64,000 nt of DNA from Sipunculus nudus (lineage: Eukaryota; Annelida; Sipuncula; Golfingiida; Sipunculidae): assembly GCA_026874595.1 (NCBI GenBank), contig CM049312.1, positions 25,289,956 through 25,353,955 of the forward strand, in the 5' to 3' direction. The first letter of the stretch is position 1. Every line of letters begins with the position of its first letter. Below are positions 41,101 to 50,309 of this stretch, piece by piece. The notes beneath the pieces were generated by a model. It had not been told where the DNA came from. It saw nothing but the letters and a program-made list of their open reading frames with translations, and ran no database searches. The position numbers were made by a program, and so were the translations under genes.

Positions 41101-42992
41101 CAACGCCACAAGACATGATTCAAATGAAGACATTTTACAGCATAATGCAGCAACTTTGCGGGAGCACAATGACAGCTGTTAAACCACGTCAGGATAACCA
41201 ACAGATGGCCGCGTGTGTCACGGTGGCTACAGCGAGGGACTTATTCAAAAAGACAGCTCGAAATAACCGACACTCATCCTGGGACACTCAAACACAATTC
41301 TACCCTTTAGATAACACGGTTTTCCGCATATCAGCTGTACCGGCAGCCAGTCTGCGTATGAAAACAACAAACGGTGGCCTTTACAGAACGGAAACTGCAT
41401 TATGCACGGACGGGGTCTTCCTAAAAAACGCCGTCGACATTTCTGGTGACGTGAGCCACATTACGCTGAAAACATTTGAGGGTATCACGTTCGAATACGA
41501 CGACGACACCGGCTTGATAAAACCATCCACCAAAACGAAACTGGAGGCTGCAAAAAAGATTGTCACAGATGAAACAGCCCAAACACTGTGGTTTCCCCTG
41601 CCCTTGTCCCTAGAAGTGATGGACGTAAACATGTGCGAAACCCTAACGGAAAATAAAGGAAAATTGATTGGAAAGGATATACCACGGTACAACGGGTGTG
41701 ACATGCAGCCGGACATATACCTTTACGCTGCGGCACATCACCCAGTTCAGCGAGACGGCATTCACTCGCGCCGCGTAGCACTTTCGCAGTTGAGCCCGGA
41801 GGCCAGGGTGATGATAACACCTGTACAACAGACATATGCAACAGCAGCCGGTATATGCGCTCTTGCAAAGCAGGCAGGTCATGCCACCCTGGGTTGCATG
41901 GTGCTGCAACACGACAAAGTGGAAACAGAACACCTGTTCGCAGCCACCCCTGCGAGTATATGGCTCAGACAGGGACCCGTGCACACGCAAGAGACGATCA
42001 ACGACACTCACAGTGGCATGATCGTGCAAGAAATGCTCCGTTTTTCTGAAACCAAGATGGGCACATCAGGCCTCGTTGTGCCGCACGCCATGTTCACAGG
42101 AAACCGCACAGACGGGGCATACCACCCAAGGGTCTCCTGGCAAGGCATCGACAGGAACGCACGAAACATAACATCTGACGTGGCTACGTTGTACGTGGAA
42201 AGTGCAAAGGCGTACGGGAGCAGTCTCGCCGGAAAGATGACCGCAAGCTCCACAGGCGCAGATCTCCTGCAAAAGACAGCCGGTTACGTTCAAGGACACA
42301 GCGCCTATTGGCCAGAGAGGGACGCGGGTCGCGGCCAGGCAGAAAAGTCCACAACCGATATACTGTTGGTGCCTACTTGCATGCCACTGGAAGCGTTCTG
42401 CAACGTCGTGGACGTGCGTAACCCGGGCAAGTCGGACGCTTTTCAAGACTGTGCCAACCGGATGACCCGCTCCATGTTTTTCACGGGGGAGGCTTCCGGT
42501 TTCAGCAACCCGTGGGCATCATTGCCGTTCTCCTTGGCTTACGTAGGACATTCACAGACGAGTGTAGGGGAACTGTTGCGCATGCCTCAGACGATTGCTG
42601 AGAGGTCACCCGTTCACAACGGACTGGACCGCGGCCTGACCGAACTGTTGGAGAACATGGAACTTGGCCATCTAGGGAGGAAAAGGAAAACACCAGGAGC
42701 AGACGTTCCTGTACCCGGATGGAAGGTCGGGACAAAAGGAGATGCAAGCCACACACATATCAGTCCGATGAGCCTGTCCAATAGCCCGGGCCAGTACCGA
42801 CATCTCAGCCACGTCCTAGGCGGGGCCGTGCCAATGACATCTTGTTCAGCCCCTCACCTGTCCTTGGATAACCGTACATGGGGTGAGCCCACGCGCTTCC
42901 CTGACGGAAACTACAAATTGAACGGGTTTAACACATTACTATTCAACCCAAATGCCAACCCTGCCACGTCTGGAGGCCGTCCAATGGCATGA
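38124..42992 (+). CDS. MCP: Major capsid protein
   Basis: 1,622 residues. The C-terminal region holds RMTRSMFFTGEASGFSNPWAS (Asn1462 begins NPWAS) and ends with GNYKLNGFNTLLFNPN (Tyr1597), which together match the conserved end of herpesvirus major capsid proteins. In the orthoherpesvirus family these two motifs are only a short distance apart; here about 130 residues with a basic patch (GRKRKT) are inserted between them. The protein is also longer than the usual 1,250-1,400 residues. No membrane, zinc or nucleotide motif is present, as expected. It forms the pentons and hexons of the icosahedral capsid. The ATG at 38124 follows CAAC, and AATAAA at 43050-43055 follows the stop by about 57 nt. 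Confidence 0.85.
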   Translation: MAAIPPPHPQLGPWAFAFDNHHLAPYLNTGVQELYTLAKSYATGGLLENDPMDARLLESKFIRYYKCYVAGASVRGVQNTPLGVCLVQSFDPHMMDCRYEDVEYVSKDAVMSEPPQSDKAPPRTVQRRKKKFTFALSHSAYLDVPFDVLNVLRTKLASETNDAHTTEPIVRFGYMMQDGMRDLITSLRAGNMAHMGEFLRDISPDAAIMRALYATRLQLQRAPDPNRIALMKCQALNEAARMFMANLFSVRLDAYGAVRRLANQCSQQCDRIPFIRERSQRDEGAPWSGAKAKLKVAVEEAEAQLSRPGADPPSITQKLHLQRMKDLLSSESELFDASDVLCVVLMGPETYQQMAQSMSMYRVLIDLRRGVLRINKTEEQMIAHTGIMVLNIHSNKETVKDREPTAEEYVSIMRGPVDSNGEPTETLFAGVEKGYVVQTFPGLTHRDGLVLFSKDVSDVTDVTRRVDRDVTRDILHVTQTTPIALCSQLDYVLDRLQNPSCTTGNLGDPHPVRNPSAKQRLQVPVSMTWKTYGGRDETVTALQALIDVLFNPDLYNFVSTTKRYNTPSKLHAAGTSGPSGRNDESTHTAGVWDVFPPKTRASLCDVVAHHDVSTTALRLHETEGPMARSYGWTCENTLLLPLQRSLSNVDHMNYHQAGSVRLLHDQPNPFQTLHFIPKNLDKTSFSKLCEITGGTIPDGFKEGTSALFVPRFHLENIPLCLRPLSSVQDAGESIARTHYPYLLDPTDPRSEAARVWSTSLNHSCQDLLCKRWEAMLIAKYPTDMLFVEKFHTHVCENGESIEFQYLLRSAYIFSAFGGVLTCDSNLTLMKAIATVPLPPVLRQFPPLQKLQQACRGIVKLTEDVAGCLMKRLAADLQVLGHGQIAAKLVSSEAVTFTKKESAILLRRSQEISSCTDLALPTPLPMGVTGSNMWQHVDMKDSTDVTCFAWMRQVPDEFATHPTKYDVTEKAKRDQTDAYSKCHVKIPTNIFQTATPQDMIQMKTFYSIMQQLCGSTMTAVKPRQDNQQMAACVTVATARDLFKKTARNNRHSSWDTQTQFYPLDNTVFRISAVPAASLRMKTTNGGLYRTETALCTDGVFLKNAVDISGDVSHITLKTFEGITFEYDDDTGLIKPSTKTKLEAAKKIVTDETAQTLWFPLPLSLEVMDVNMCETLTENKGKLIGKDIPRYNGCDMQPDIYLYAAAHHPVQRDGIHSRRVALSQLSPEARVMITPVQQTYATAAGICALAKQAGHATLGCMVLQHDKVETEHLFAATPASIWLRQGPVHTQETINDTHSGMIVQEMLRFSETKMGTSGLVVPHAMFTGNRTDGAYHPRVSWQGIDRNARNITSDVATLYVESAKAYGSSLAGKMTASSTGADLLQKTAGYVQGHSAYWPERDAGRGQAEKSTTDILLVPTCMPLEAFCNVVDVRNPGKSDAFQDCANRMTRSMFFTGEASGFSNPWASLPFSLAYVGHSQTSVGELLRMPQTIAERSPVHNGLDRGLTELLENMELGHLGRKRKTPGADVPVPGWKVGTKGDASHTHISPMSLSNSPGQYRHLSHVLGGAVPMTSCSAPHLSLDNRTWGEPTRFPDGNYKLNGFNTLLFNPNANPATSGGRPMA

Positions 42993-43347
42993 AAGGGATT
43001 GGAGCGGTAATTGTCAAAGACGTTGTAAAATGTTTTGGAACTGTTATCTAATAAAGGTTTATAGTCGCAAGCATTGGTTGTTTGTTATATGTTGCGTACA
43101 TGGTTATGTTCAAACACACACACAACACGCCGATCCCAAAAACAACACAACACATGAACACAATGTGGAATACCTCTTTATAACGCATGCCAAAAACACC
43201 CCACAATGTTGGTCAAATGTTTGGTAATACTAACAACAAGAATATGCAAACAAAGTTCAGTCCTGGTTTGAGAATCTGTGAGAGTCCCCTCCTCTTTGCA
43301 ATGTCTCCTATCGTACAATCCTGTACGTGGGGGCAGAGCGCGTTAGG
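42993..43347. other. Convergent gap after the major capsid gene
   Basis: It contains AATAAA at 43050-43055 for the capsid gene and an A/C-rich stretch (43110-43150). No gene is seen. Confidence 0.6.
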
Positions 43348-43869
43348 CTATACATCCGTTGACACAATTTCAAAACGCATACGACCTTTGCCCCACTCGG
43401 CTTCGTCCTCTTTCAACATGTATCCGATATTTTCCAAGCAGTAAATAACGTACGAAAGCAATTCGGCATCAGCGGACATGGGAGTAAATTTGTAAATTTC
43501 CAAGATGATCATGCTCTCCAAAAACGGTATCTCGCGACACAACGCTTTGTAGACGGCTGCTTCCGTTTCTGGTGACAACACAGGACCGGACTGGTTATTG
43601 AGATTCATCAGACAGAACAGACACGATTCTGGTGGCCATGGGTCCACTTGCAGGTGCTTCCACACATTCAGATGACAGTTGGTTGTCAGAGCGAGACTGT
43701 AGCAATCAGACAAGTCAGAAGCCGACTTTCGCGCTCCCCTGATGAAGTCTACCATTTGCCTGGCCGCTTCAGCATTTACACTGGTCATGGCGGCTTTTAG
43801 AAGGACGAGCCGTCTGAGTGACACCGACCGCTTACGTCGAGGTTTATCGCGACGGCTCACTGACGACAT
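43348..43869 (-). CDS. Unknown 173-residue protein
   Basis: I chose the ATG at 43869 (MSSVSRRDKPRRKRS) because a TATATAAG element at 43922-43931 lies upstream of it; the longer frame starts with GTG at 43968, upstream of that TATA. The N-terminus is very basic (RRDKPRRKRSVSLRR), then the protein is mostly helical, with CLFC in the middle and an acidic, hydrophobic C-terminal half. It could be a small packaging or tegument factor but no family motif is recognised. It is divergent from the polymerase-like gene. Confidence 0.7.
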   Translation of the reverse strand: MSSVSRRDKPRRKRSVSLRRLVLLKAAMTSVNAEAARQMVDFIRGARKSASDLSDCYSLALTTNCHLNVWKHLQVDPWPPESCLFCLMNLNNQSGPVLSPETEAAVYKALCREIPFLESMIILEIYKFTPMSADAELLSYVIYCLENIGYMLKEDEAEWGKGRMRFEIVSTDV

Positions 43870-43921
43870 CGCGAGGGTCACAACTTGTACATATATGCAA
43901 CTGGCACAGGGCCGTGTATCA

Positions 43922-43931
43922 CTTATATAAG
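43922..43931. promoter_or_regulatory. Palindromic TATA element between divergent genes
   Basis: CTTATATAAG is a perfect palindrome. It lies 53 nt before the minus-strand ATG at 43869 and 112 nt before the plus-strand ATG at 44043, so it could serve both genes. Confidence 0.5.
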
Positions 43932-44042
43932 TAGTGGCCTGCCATTGGGGACGCAGACGTAACTGCACGGCAGGCCGTCAATGATACGATACGGGGGGTT
44001 GTGTTCCGATCATATCATACGTTAAAGAGTTGCTGTCACGTG

Positions 44043-46982
44043 ATGACGGAAACGTCGCCATGTGTGACCGGCAGTCACATCGCTTCTGAGAATGGGAACA
44101 TGACAGGTACGAGGATCATGATTCTTGCATGGAGGTTTCATGCCATATCCCACGACGGAACGTGTGCCTTGGCTACTTTCACCTGCGTTCCGTGTGAGGG
44201 GACAGATAAGGGCGTCCGATATCTGCCTCTGCCTTTTAAAATACCGGGAGGGTTGAATGTCAGGTTACATGCACGTCTGCCGAAAGACCACAGGGACTCG
44301 CATACCTGGAAGTGCCCTTGGACATTCTGTGACAAACTCCCGACCGAAAATAGCGTGTGGCACGATTTCATACCTCACCTTTTTCAGGCACTCTGTATGC
44401 ACCTATCCGCTGCTAGTAGGAACAAAGAGCACCCGCTCGCCTGTTTCCCTCCGCTGATGACTAGTGGTGTGCGACCTGTCTTCCTGCCGGCACCCCGTGG
44501 CGGGACCGGGAGGTACCCAGGTGTTCTCTCACACTTTGCGCTTGACCATTCGGAGATGGACATGCGTGCGTGGCTGCATGTGAAACGCTTACGTTTACCA
44601 ACAGATGTCATCGGAAATGTTTCCTGGCCTGCACACGACCTCCAACGGAAATCGACAAACCTTGCGACCGACAGTGATGCGGACGCAATCACGGAGCGAA
44701 CATTCACACGAGTCGTCAATTCGGCCGTACACAAGTCCCTCAACGTATGCAATGGTCACCGCCAAAGGCACAACGCTGTCGCATGGGACCCGCTTTCGCG
44801 CGCCGTCATACACTTATTGCAGACGTCCGGTGCCACGATGAACGTACCCTCAGACATGTTCACATTGCCACAGCTCACATTAGCACGATGCCCTGTACCA
44901 CAAACAGCCAACCCTTTGAGGAAAGCGCGTGAATTGAGTGCATTTTCCGAAATGCTCAACCAATGTTTAGAGGACACGGAGTTCGGCGGTGCGTTCCTAT
45001 TGTGTCAACCTCCGTCACACACGCTCCCGGATGACATCCATTGGCTGGACGTCAGCTCTGACCTAAGTGACATCAGACATGGTGCCTTCGCGCAGGCGTC
45101 ATGGGTCCTGGAACACATGTGTCCTTCGCCCCTGCACAGGTCGGAGCTTTTTATTATATTACCCTACGGTTGTGTGGTTACTGGCCAGGGTAAATTGGCC
45201 TTTGTGAATTCGGGTGTCCCGTGTCACGCAGGCGAGGATAGCCTGCACGCCCATATATCCATCATGGGATGGCCGCTGAATTTGTCACCTCAAGCTTTTG
45301 TTGCGGATGTCGCCATACCCCTGTCAAAACGGCATAGCAAAAGCACAACAGAACCACATAGCCGAATCCCAATTGAGCCACATACGTGCAATCCATGCGT
45401 CTGCAACGAAGGAGAACCCCTTTCAGAACAGAACCAAGCACGCGATGATGAGGGTGCCGATAAAGATAATCATGCGGTCACTATCGTCAAAGGACTCCCG
45501 CCGCAAACGGGAGGGGTGATTTATGCCAAGCGGGGCGTTCACACGGGGCAGTTTTACGGTATGGACGCCAACCAGTTTTACCCCACCCTAGGAGCACACC
45601 TGGACACGGAGTATTTACGTGAGCTGCTGGCTTGGTTGGCGGAACGCAGGCGCTTATTCTCACCATCGAAATCGGCCGCCTCCCGCGTAAAAGCCTGCCA
45701 AGTGATCACTTACGGACAGTCGAAGTATTACGCCCCTGAGCTCTATGACAGATGGACACAACTGGCACAGCAGGCAAGCACAGCTATGGTGGAGTGCGTG
45801 CCTAAAACGAATCGTTTGTTGCGCGTGATGAAAGACAGCGTACTGTTCGAGGCTTCCCCAGACCTAACGGGCACAAGCGAAGACGCGGTTGCAGGGTCTG
45901 ATGCGGAACTGGATATATTTCAAAGCAGAGTACAGAGTCTGACAGGCTTTGCTGAGATGACCTTCAAACTCGAAGGGTCCTACAACCTCGTCGGCCTCAT
46001 CGGGCCCTGTCATTTATTTCACGCCAAACGCGATCCATCGTCCGGTTGGCGCTTGTCCAAGGTAACTGGCATCCACAGGTCTGATCATTGCCAAGCTGTC
46101 TCAGAGGCCATCGACGCCACGTTACATGAGGTCGTGCTGATACTCGGCGGAAAAGCAGACACTGGCTGCCCTGTGGAAGTCGCAACGCGAGATGAAGTGG
46201 AACAGTGTGTGCGTGCAGGCATGAAAGAAATGTACAAACACTGGCCGACAACGTGGGAAGTGCACACGACAGACCTAAAAGGCGTTTTGGGAAATCAACC
46301 CGATCTCGTCAATCGGTTCCTCCTGCCCGCTTTCCCGACAAAGCTGTCAGCTCCTACGAAGGGGGCACACTGCAAACAGAAGGGTGATTTTGCCGAAGTA
46401 ACAAAAGCCCTGGTGTCACTGCGAGATTTCGATCCTTACGTGTGGAAGGAAGGCCGTTTGCCTGTACGTTTGACCGTGAAGGGGAAAGCGGGGCCTTACG
46501 TTTGGGTTGAACGCCCCGCAGTGTACAGTCCGGCCGACTGGGCATACAGCCCTTTCCACAGGGGGTTGCTGGGAGACGCCGAACACGCGGGCCGCCCTAT
46601 CCTGTCATGTTCCAAAATCAAAGCACGAAACGTGCCGGCAGAGGACCTGTGTTTCAACGTGGGACTAGTGCACCGTGACCACGTCTTGCCAGGCACAACC
46701 TTAGACTGGGAAAGGTACAACGACGTACTGTACGCGGCGGTGCTGCCAGTCTTGCGAACTGTAACAACGGCGCAACTGCAGAAGATGCTATCGCACATAT
46801 TTCATTCCGTCGCCGTCCAACACACACCCCCACGGTCTGCCCACGCGCAAGAAAACCTGTTACCCTACGGTATAAAATCGCTGTGTCCAACCACCATGGC
46901 AGAGTGCCAAAGATTGCTGCGTCTTGATGACGAACGCACCCTGTTGTGCGATTCAGATTCATGTTACCCGTCTTGTTCGTGA
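44043..46982 (+). CDS. Degenerate family-B DNA polymerase-like protein
   Basis: 979 residues from the ATG at 44043; the frame is open from a GTG at 44001, and ATG 44100 is another option. The C-terminal half follows the order of a family-B polymerase palm. Motif A is DANQFYPT (Asp508). Motif B is KACQVITYG (Lys550 to Gly558), where the usual Asn-Ser are replaced. Motif C is MKDS (596-599), keeping only the second Asp. A KLEGSYNLVGLIG ... KVTGIHRSD stretch follows, like the region after motif C. The fingers are short. I see no exonuclease motifs in the N-terminal 500 residues. It is too short and altered to be the virus's main polymerase and may be an inactive, structural paralogue or a captured protein-primed-type polymerase. 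Neighbouring genes give no clear clue. Confidence 0.6.
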   Translation: MTETSPCVTGSHIASENGNMTGTRIMILAWRFHAISHDGTCALATFTCVPCEGTDKGVRYLPLPFKIPGGLNVRLHARLPKDHRDSHTWKCPWTFCDKLPTENSVWHDFIPHLFQALCMHLSAASRNKEHPLACFPPLMTSGVRPVFLPAPRGGTGRYPGVLSHFALDHSEMDMRAWLHVKRLRLPTDVIGNVSWPAHDLQRKSTNLATDSDADAITERTFTRVVNSAVHKSLNVCNGHRQRHNAVAWDPLSRAVIHLLQTSGATMNVPSDMFTLPQLTLARCPVPQTANPLRKARELSAFSEMLNQCLEDTEFGGAFLLCQPPSHTLPDDIHWLDVSSDLSDIRHGAFAQASWVLEHMCPSPLHRSELFIILPYGCVVTGQGKLAFVNSGVPCHAGEDSLHAHISIMGWPLNLSPQAFVADVAIPLSKRHSKSTTEPHSRIPIEPHTCNPCVCNEGEPLSEQNQARDDEGADKDNHAVTIVKGLPPQTGGVIYAKRGVHTGQFYGMDANQFYPTLGAHLDTEYLRELLAWLAERRRLFSPSKSAASRVKACQVITYGQSKYYAPELYDRWTQLAQQASTAMVECVPKTNRLLRVMKDSVLFEASPDLTGTSEDAVAGSDAELDIFQSRVQSLTGFAEMTFKLEGSYNLVGLIGPCHLFHAKRDPSSGWRLSKVTGIHRSDHCQAVSEAIDATLHEVVLILGGKADTGCPVEVATRDEVEQCVRAGMKEMYKHWPTTWEVHTTDLKGVLGNQPDLVNRFLLPAFPTKLSAPTKGAHCKQKGDFAEVTKALVSLRDFDPYVWKEGRLPVRLTVKGKAGPYVWVERPAVYSPADWAYSPFHRGLLGDAEHAGRPILSCSKIKARNVPAEDLCFNVGLVHRDHVLPGTTLDWERYNDVLYAAVLPVLRTVTTAQLQKMLSHIFHSVAVQHTPPRSAHAQENLLPYGIKSLCPTTMAECQRLLRLDDERTLLCDSDSCYPSCS

Positions 46983-47063
46983 ATATCAAACCAATACGGA
47001 TTCACCCTTCGAAGCGCCCGTGTACACACACGCGATAAGACCAGATACAGCTTTGAAATAACT

Positions 47064-48023
47064 ATGGAAAACGGACATGCAAAGCGCTCCGAGTTTACGG
47101 ATTTATACGTTGGTTTCCAACTTTTGGACAGATCTGCCGGTATGAGGGATTTCATTGAATGGCTGCTCCACCTTAAACACGATGACACGTTTACATTCTG
47201 CGGTGGACCAGACGCATTTACTAACAGACGAAAGCACATAGCATACCGTATGGCCCGATGCTTCGCTGATTACGCCCTCGTGCTGGAGGCAATACACTTC
47301 GCGCTAGAACGCATAGGACTGGAAGACCCCACACTGTGGGCAGCTTTTATGCCGGACGGAGTCGGTTTGCGCATATCCGCCTTCATGCAAAACAAAACGT
47401 ATTCGTCTCTGTGGGCGTCTGTGGGTAAACCCCATGAAATTGAGCTCAGGACGGCCTGGGCGGCGGCAACCCAATTCTGGACGCCAACGGGAACACCATA
47501 CGCAGAAGAGGGCCATTTCCACCTGTCGTACGACCACGCACGTGACCCCGTACCGGGCGCCTTGCGTTTCACCGCATGCGGAGCTCTGGCTTTGGCTTGC
47601 GTGTCGACCAATACGGCCGCTAGGATGGGACAGATGCTACGTTTCCACATGGACCGGAGGCTTGCACTGCCGGCCATAGTCATACGTGACATGGCGCTCG
47701 GGTTCCTCATGATGTCGGGTGCAATACGCCACAAGAGCGAAGGCTTTATTTACACCGTAGACATGGATATGATACACCCTTTGCGCAGGCTGCTGAAGTC
47801 ACACGCCTCCACCTGCCCTCTACCCGATGCCGATATGAATGGTGCCGCTCACGGATCAAACACGTGCCGCGGGAAGTGTACAGGACACGTCTGGGCCACT
47901 GTGTTCCGACTGTTACAGGCCGGGGATGCAATGGACCCAGTAGCACAGTACGCAAGGGACATGCGCCTGTCACACGAACACGTGTGGAACGGTGGGTTGG
48001 GTCGCGGAAACGATATCCCATAA
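47064..48023 (+). CDS. Unknown 319-residue protein
   Basis: No family is recognised. It is a compact, mixed alpha/beta-looking protein with many aromatic residues, a Met-rich segment around residues 200-240 and a Cys/His stretch near the C-terminus (NTCRGKCTGHVW). The length is close to that of the herpesvirus triplex subunit 2, a capsid protein often encoded near the major capsid gene, but I see no motif to support that. It follows the polymerase-like gene on the same strand by 81 bp and may share its transcript. Poly(A) signals are at 48211 and 48232. Confidence 0.75.
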   Translation: MENGHAKRSEFTDLYVGFQLLDRSAGMRDFIEWLLHLKHDDTFTFCGGPDAFTNRRKHIAYRMARCFADYALVLEAIHFALERIGLEDPTLWAAFMPDGVGLRISAFMQNKTYSSLWASVGKPHEIELRTAWAAATQFWTPTGTPYAEEGHFHLSYDHARDPVPGALRFTACGALALACVSTNTAARMGQMLRFHMDRRLALPAIVIRDMALGFLMMSGAIRHKSEGFIYTVDMDMIHPLRRLLKSHASTCPLPDADMNGAAHGSNTCRGKCTGHVWATVFRLLQAGDAMDPVAQYARDMRLSHEHVWNGGLGRGNDIP

Positions 48024-48577
48024 TTCAACCCTACCTTTCCCACCTCCACTATTCCCGGGGATCTCTGCAACTGCAGAAACGTCTTGACGGATTGACAAAG
48101 ACGAAACTGTAAGTAAGAAGCAGGTGGCTGGAAATGAGGAGATGTTGAACCCTACAGAATCAGACCGAGTTTTTGGACACTGATCATATCATACACACTC
48201 GTATTTCATCAATAAATTGAGTTCAGACCACAATAAAGATAGATATATATTTATTTATTGTTTCACATTATCATTGCTCTGCTGTGTTTTCGAATGTGTA
48301 TGTGCGTGTGTGTGATGTAGGTCATATGACAAAACGCTCTACAGGTACAAAAGTCCAGCGCGATCAAATAACGTACACGTCAGAACGGCTGATTGGTGTA
48401 CCTGACAAAAAAAACAATGTACAATTATAACAGTTTAAAGTTGTATACACATCACAAAGAGAAACATTACCACATCACTCGCAAAACTGGTTTGGCTGGA
48501 CCACAACAAAACATACGTTGTCACATGTTAATGTCCGACACGCGCAAATCCCATGATGGGGACAGTATCAAACCTTT
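48024..48577. other. Convergent gap, AT-rich, with poly(A) signals
   Basis: Two plus-strand AATAAA signals (48211-48216, 48232-48237) and minus-strand ones (TTTATT at 48250-48259) lie here. A small plus-strand frame at 48393-48656 has no codon or motif support. Confidence 0.6.
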
Positions 48578-50176
48578 TCAATCAGTATTGGGTTCCACGA
48601 TGCAACACAACAATGCCACGTCCATATTGTCGTCAAGCAGTACTCTTGACATGTAGTCACCATGTGTAACAAACACGTCGAAGGGCGACACAAGAGACTC
48701 CAAGACCAGTTGCACAAAACGTCTGCCCTCCTCGGAAAACCTGACAGCTTCCACGACACGGGCGAATTCGGGGTCCTCAACCACCACGATGGGTCCAGAC
48801 CGAGCGTCCTTACAGATTACACAATTGTATGTGTTCAACGTCTCACCCCATGTCCCCGTGAGTTCATATCGCCATTGTGGTTTGACGGGTAGTTCCTCCA
48901 CGCAGCACACGGTGATAATCTGGTCGCATTTCTTATGTGCATATCGTAGACCTTCCGTGTTTGCTGCAAAGTTCGCATAAACGAGGATGTGTGGGTACGA
49001 TATTAACACAGCGGACATAATATCACAGATCACTCGGGGTTGCAGATGACGGACAACCGTGATCAGATCACTGTCAAGCGCTGTGGCCGTTCGCCTGTGC
49101 GTTACAGACGGTCGCAGTGGTCCAACGTATCTCTTCTCTTTCACATGATGTTCTGCGACGTCTGATGTTTCGGCACGCAACTGCTGTATGTGACTGTGAC
49201 AACCGCCAGCATTAGACTCATTGGATGCGGCTTTGGGCTTTCGCCGAATCTTGCACATCAACATTACCGTCCTTCCGTTGACAGAAGCCCTGTTGACATC
49301 ATCTGTCAGCAACACCTGCCAGGGGTTGGTGTCAGTATCCTCCTCGGTCACCATGGCTTCCAAGAGTCTTTGAAAAAACGCACGACCGCCATCGGAATCG
49401 CTCGCGGCGCGCACAAGGCATTCAAGCTTTGGGTACGTCACCAGCACCATACGTTCACCACTAGCGTTTGTGTACGCCCCACAATGGAACGTACTCAGCA
49501 CCTGGTCCCATTTTCCAACAAGACTGTAACTGTGATCGGGCTGTAAGGGCAATTCCTGAACGCAGTATATGGTAAAATCCTTTCCGCAAAACACGTTTTC
49601 CTGTGATGCAAATTGCACAACGCAATCAAGCATGTGTGGGAAGAAGGCCAATGCTGCCGCCACCAGATCACATATTAATTCGGGGTTCAGTTGCTCGACG
49701 AGTTCGGACGCTGCTCGGTTGGTACACAGAAAGAACAAATCTCTGTGTTCTGATGAACTTGTCATAATTCCTTGATCAGTTCCCGTTGGTCTGGCACCGG
49801 GGTGTTTATCGGGACACTCTAGCAGGACCTCCGCCACAGTGGAAACTGCACCCTGAACGCCAGTGTCGTTAAGATAGATCACGTTCCCCGGTCTCTGGAC
49901 TGTTTGCGGGGATTTCAACTGGCATCTCACGTCCAGATAACACATACCGGAAATGTGTGGTCGGAAGCATGCAAACGATACATGACCGGGCCTACCTTTT
50001 GGTTTGGCGGTATCGTTACACGTCCCGGGTTCCCCATCGTTCGATTTGGTACACGCGGTACCATCCGGTCGAGGGGCTTCCACTTCGCGATCTGATATGA
50101 CAGTCTTACCCGTGCTGCAGCCTTCAGCTTCAACTTTCTCTGTCGCCGGGAGCGACGTGTTTTCGTTCGACGACAT
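48578..50176 (-). CDS. Protein with an internal duplication, possibly OB-fold-like
   Basis: 532 residues. Residues about 158-310 and 373-526 are diverged copies of one domain: each has a helix with V/L-ICD, then a FFPHML/SYPHIL turn, then CVQELPLQPDHSYSLVGKW or CVEELPVKPQWRYELTGTW, and then F-x-R/Q-LLEAM or VQLVLESLV near the end. Each copy could form beta strands like an OB fold (Y-x-L-x-G-x-W). Before the copies, LNDTGVQGAVSTVAEVL (102-118) resembles LDTGVPGAAVTVAMY at the start of the protein encoded at 56952-58088, so the two are probably paralogues. OB folds would suggest single-stranded DNA binding, which is inference only. The N-terminus is basic to neutral and low-complexity. A TATA sits at 50302-50309. 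Confidence 0.75.
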   Translation of the reverse strand: MSSNENTSLPATEKVEAEGCSTGKTVISDREVEAPRPDGTACTKSNDGEPGTCNDTAKPKGRPGHVSFACFRPHISGMCYLDVRCQLKSPQTVQRPGNVIYLNDTGVQGAVSTVAEVLLECPDKHPGARPTGTDQGIMTSSSEHRDLFFLCTNRAASELVEQLNPELICDLVAAALAFFPHMLDCVVQFASQENVFCGKDFTIYCVQELPLQPDHSYSLVGKWDQVLSTFHCGAYTNASGERMVLVTYPKLECLVRAASDSDGGRAFFQRLLEAMVTEEDTDTNPWQVLLTDDVNRASVNGRTVMLMCKIRRKPKAASNESNAGGCHSHIQQLRAETSDVAEHHVKEKRYVGPLRPSVTHRRTATALDSDLITVVRHLQPRVICDIMSAVLISYPHILVYANFAANTEGLRYAHKKCDQIITVCCVEELPVKPQWRYELTGTWGETLNTYNCVICKDARSGPIVVVEDPEFARVVEAVRFSEEGRRFVQLVLESLVSPFDVFVTHGDYMSRVLLDDNMDVALLCCIVEPNTD

Positions 50177-50301
50177 TTTTGTGCAACAGCCTCGACGGCG
50201 GCGTAGAGGTCTATGAGGGCATACCTACCAACCGCGATATTTATGAGGCTGTGGAAGTGCCGGTGCATCACGTGATCACATGTACCAGCGGCTGTCACAT
50301 T

Positions 50302-50309
50302 TATATATA
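50302..50309. promoter_or_regulatory. TATATATA between divergent genes
   Basis: The element lies about 125 nt before the minus-strand ATG at 50176 and 115 nt before the plus-strand ATG at 50424. A run of 9 C follows at about 50327. It may serve both genes. Confidence 0.45.

Noticed and set aside
47064..48023. Possible capsid triplex subunit 2
   Set aside because: Supported only by length and neighbourhood, not by any recognisable residue pattern.
48393..48656. An 87-residue plus-strand frame in the gap before the duplicated-domain gene
   Set aside because: It overlaps the 3' end of the minus-strand gene, has a chance-like Lys/Tyr/His composition and no promoter.
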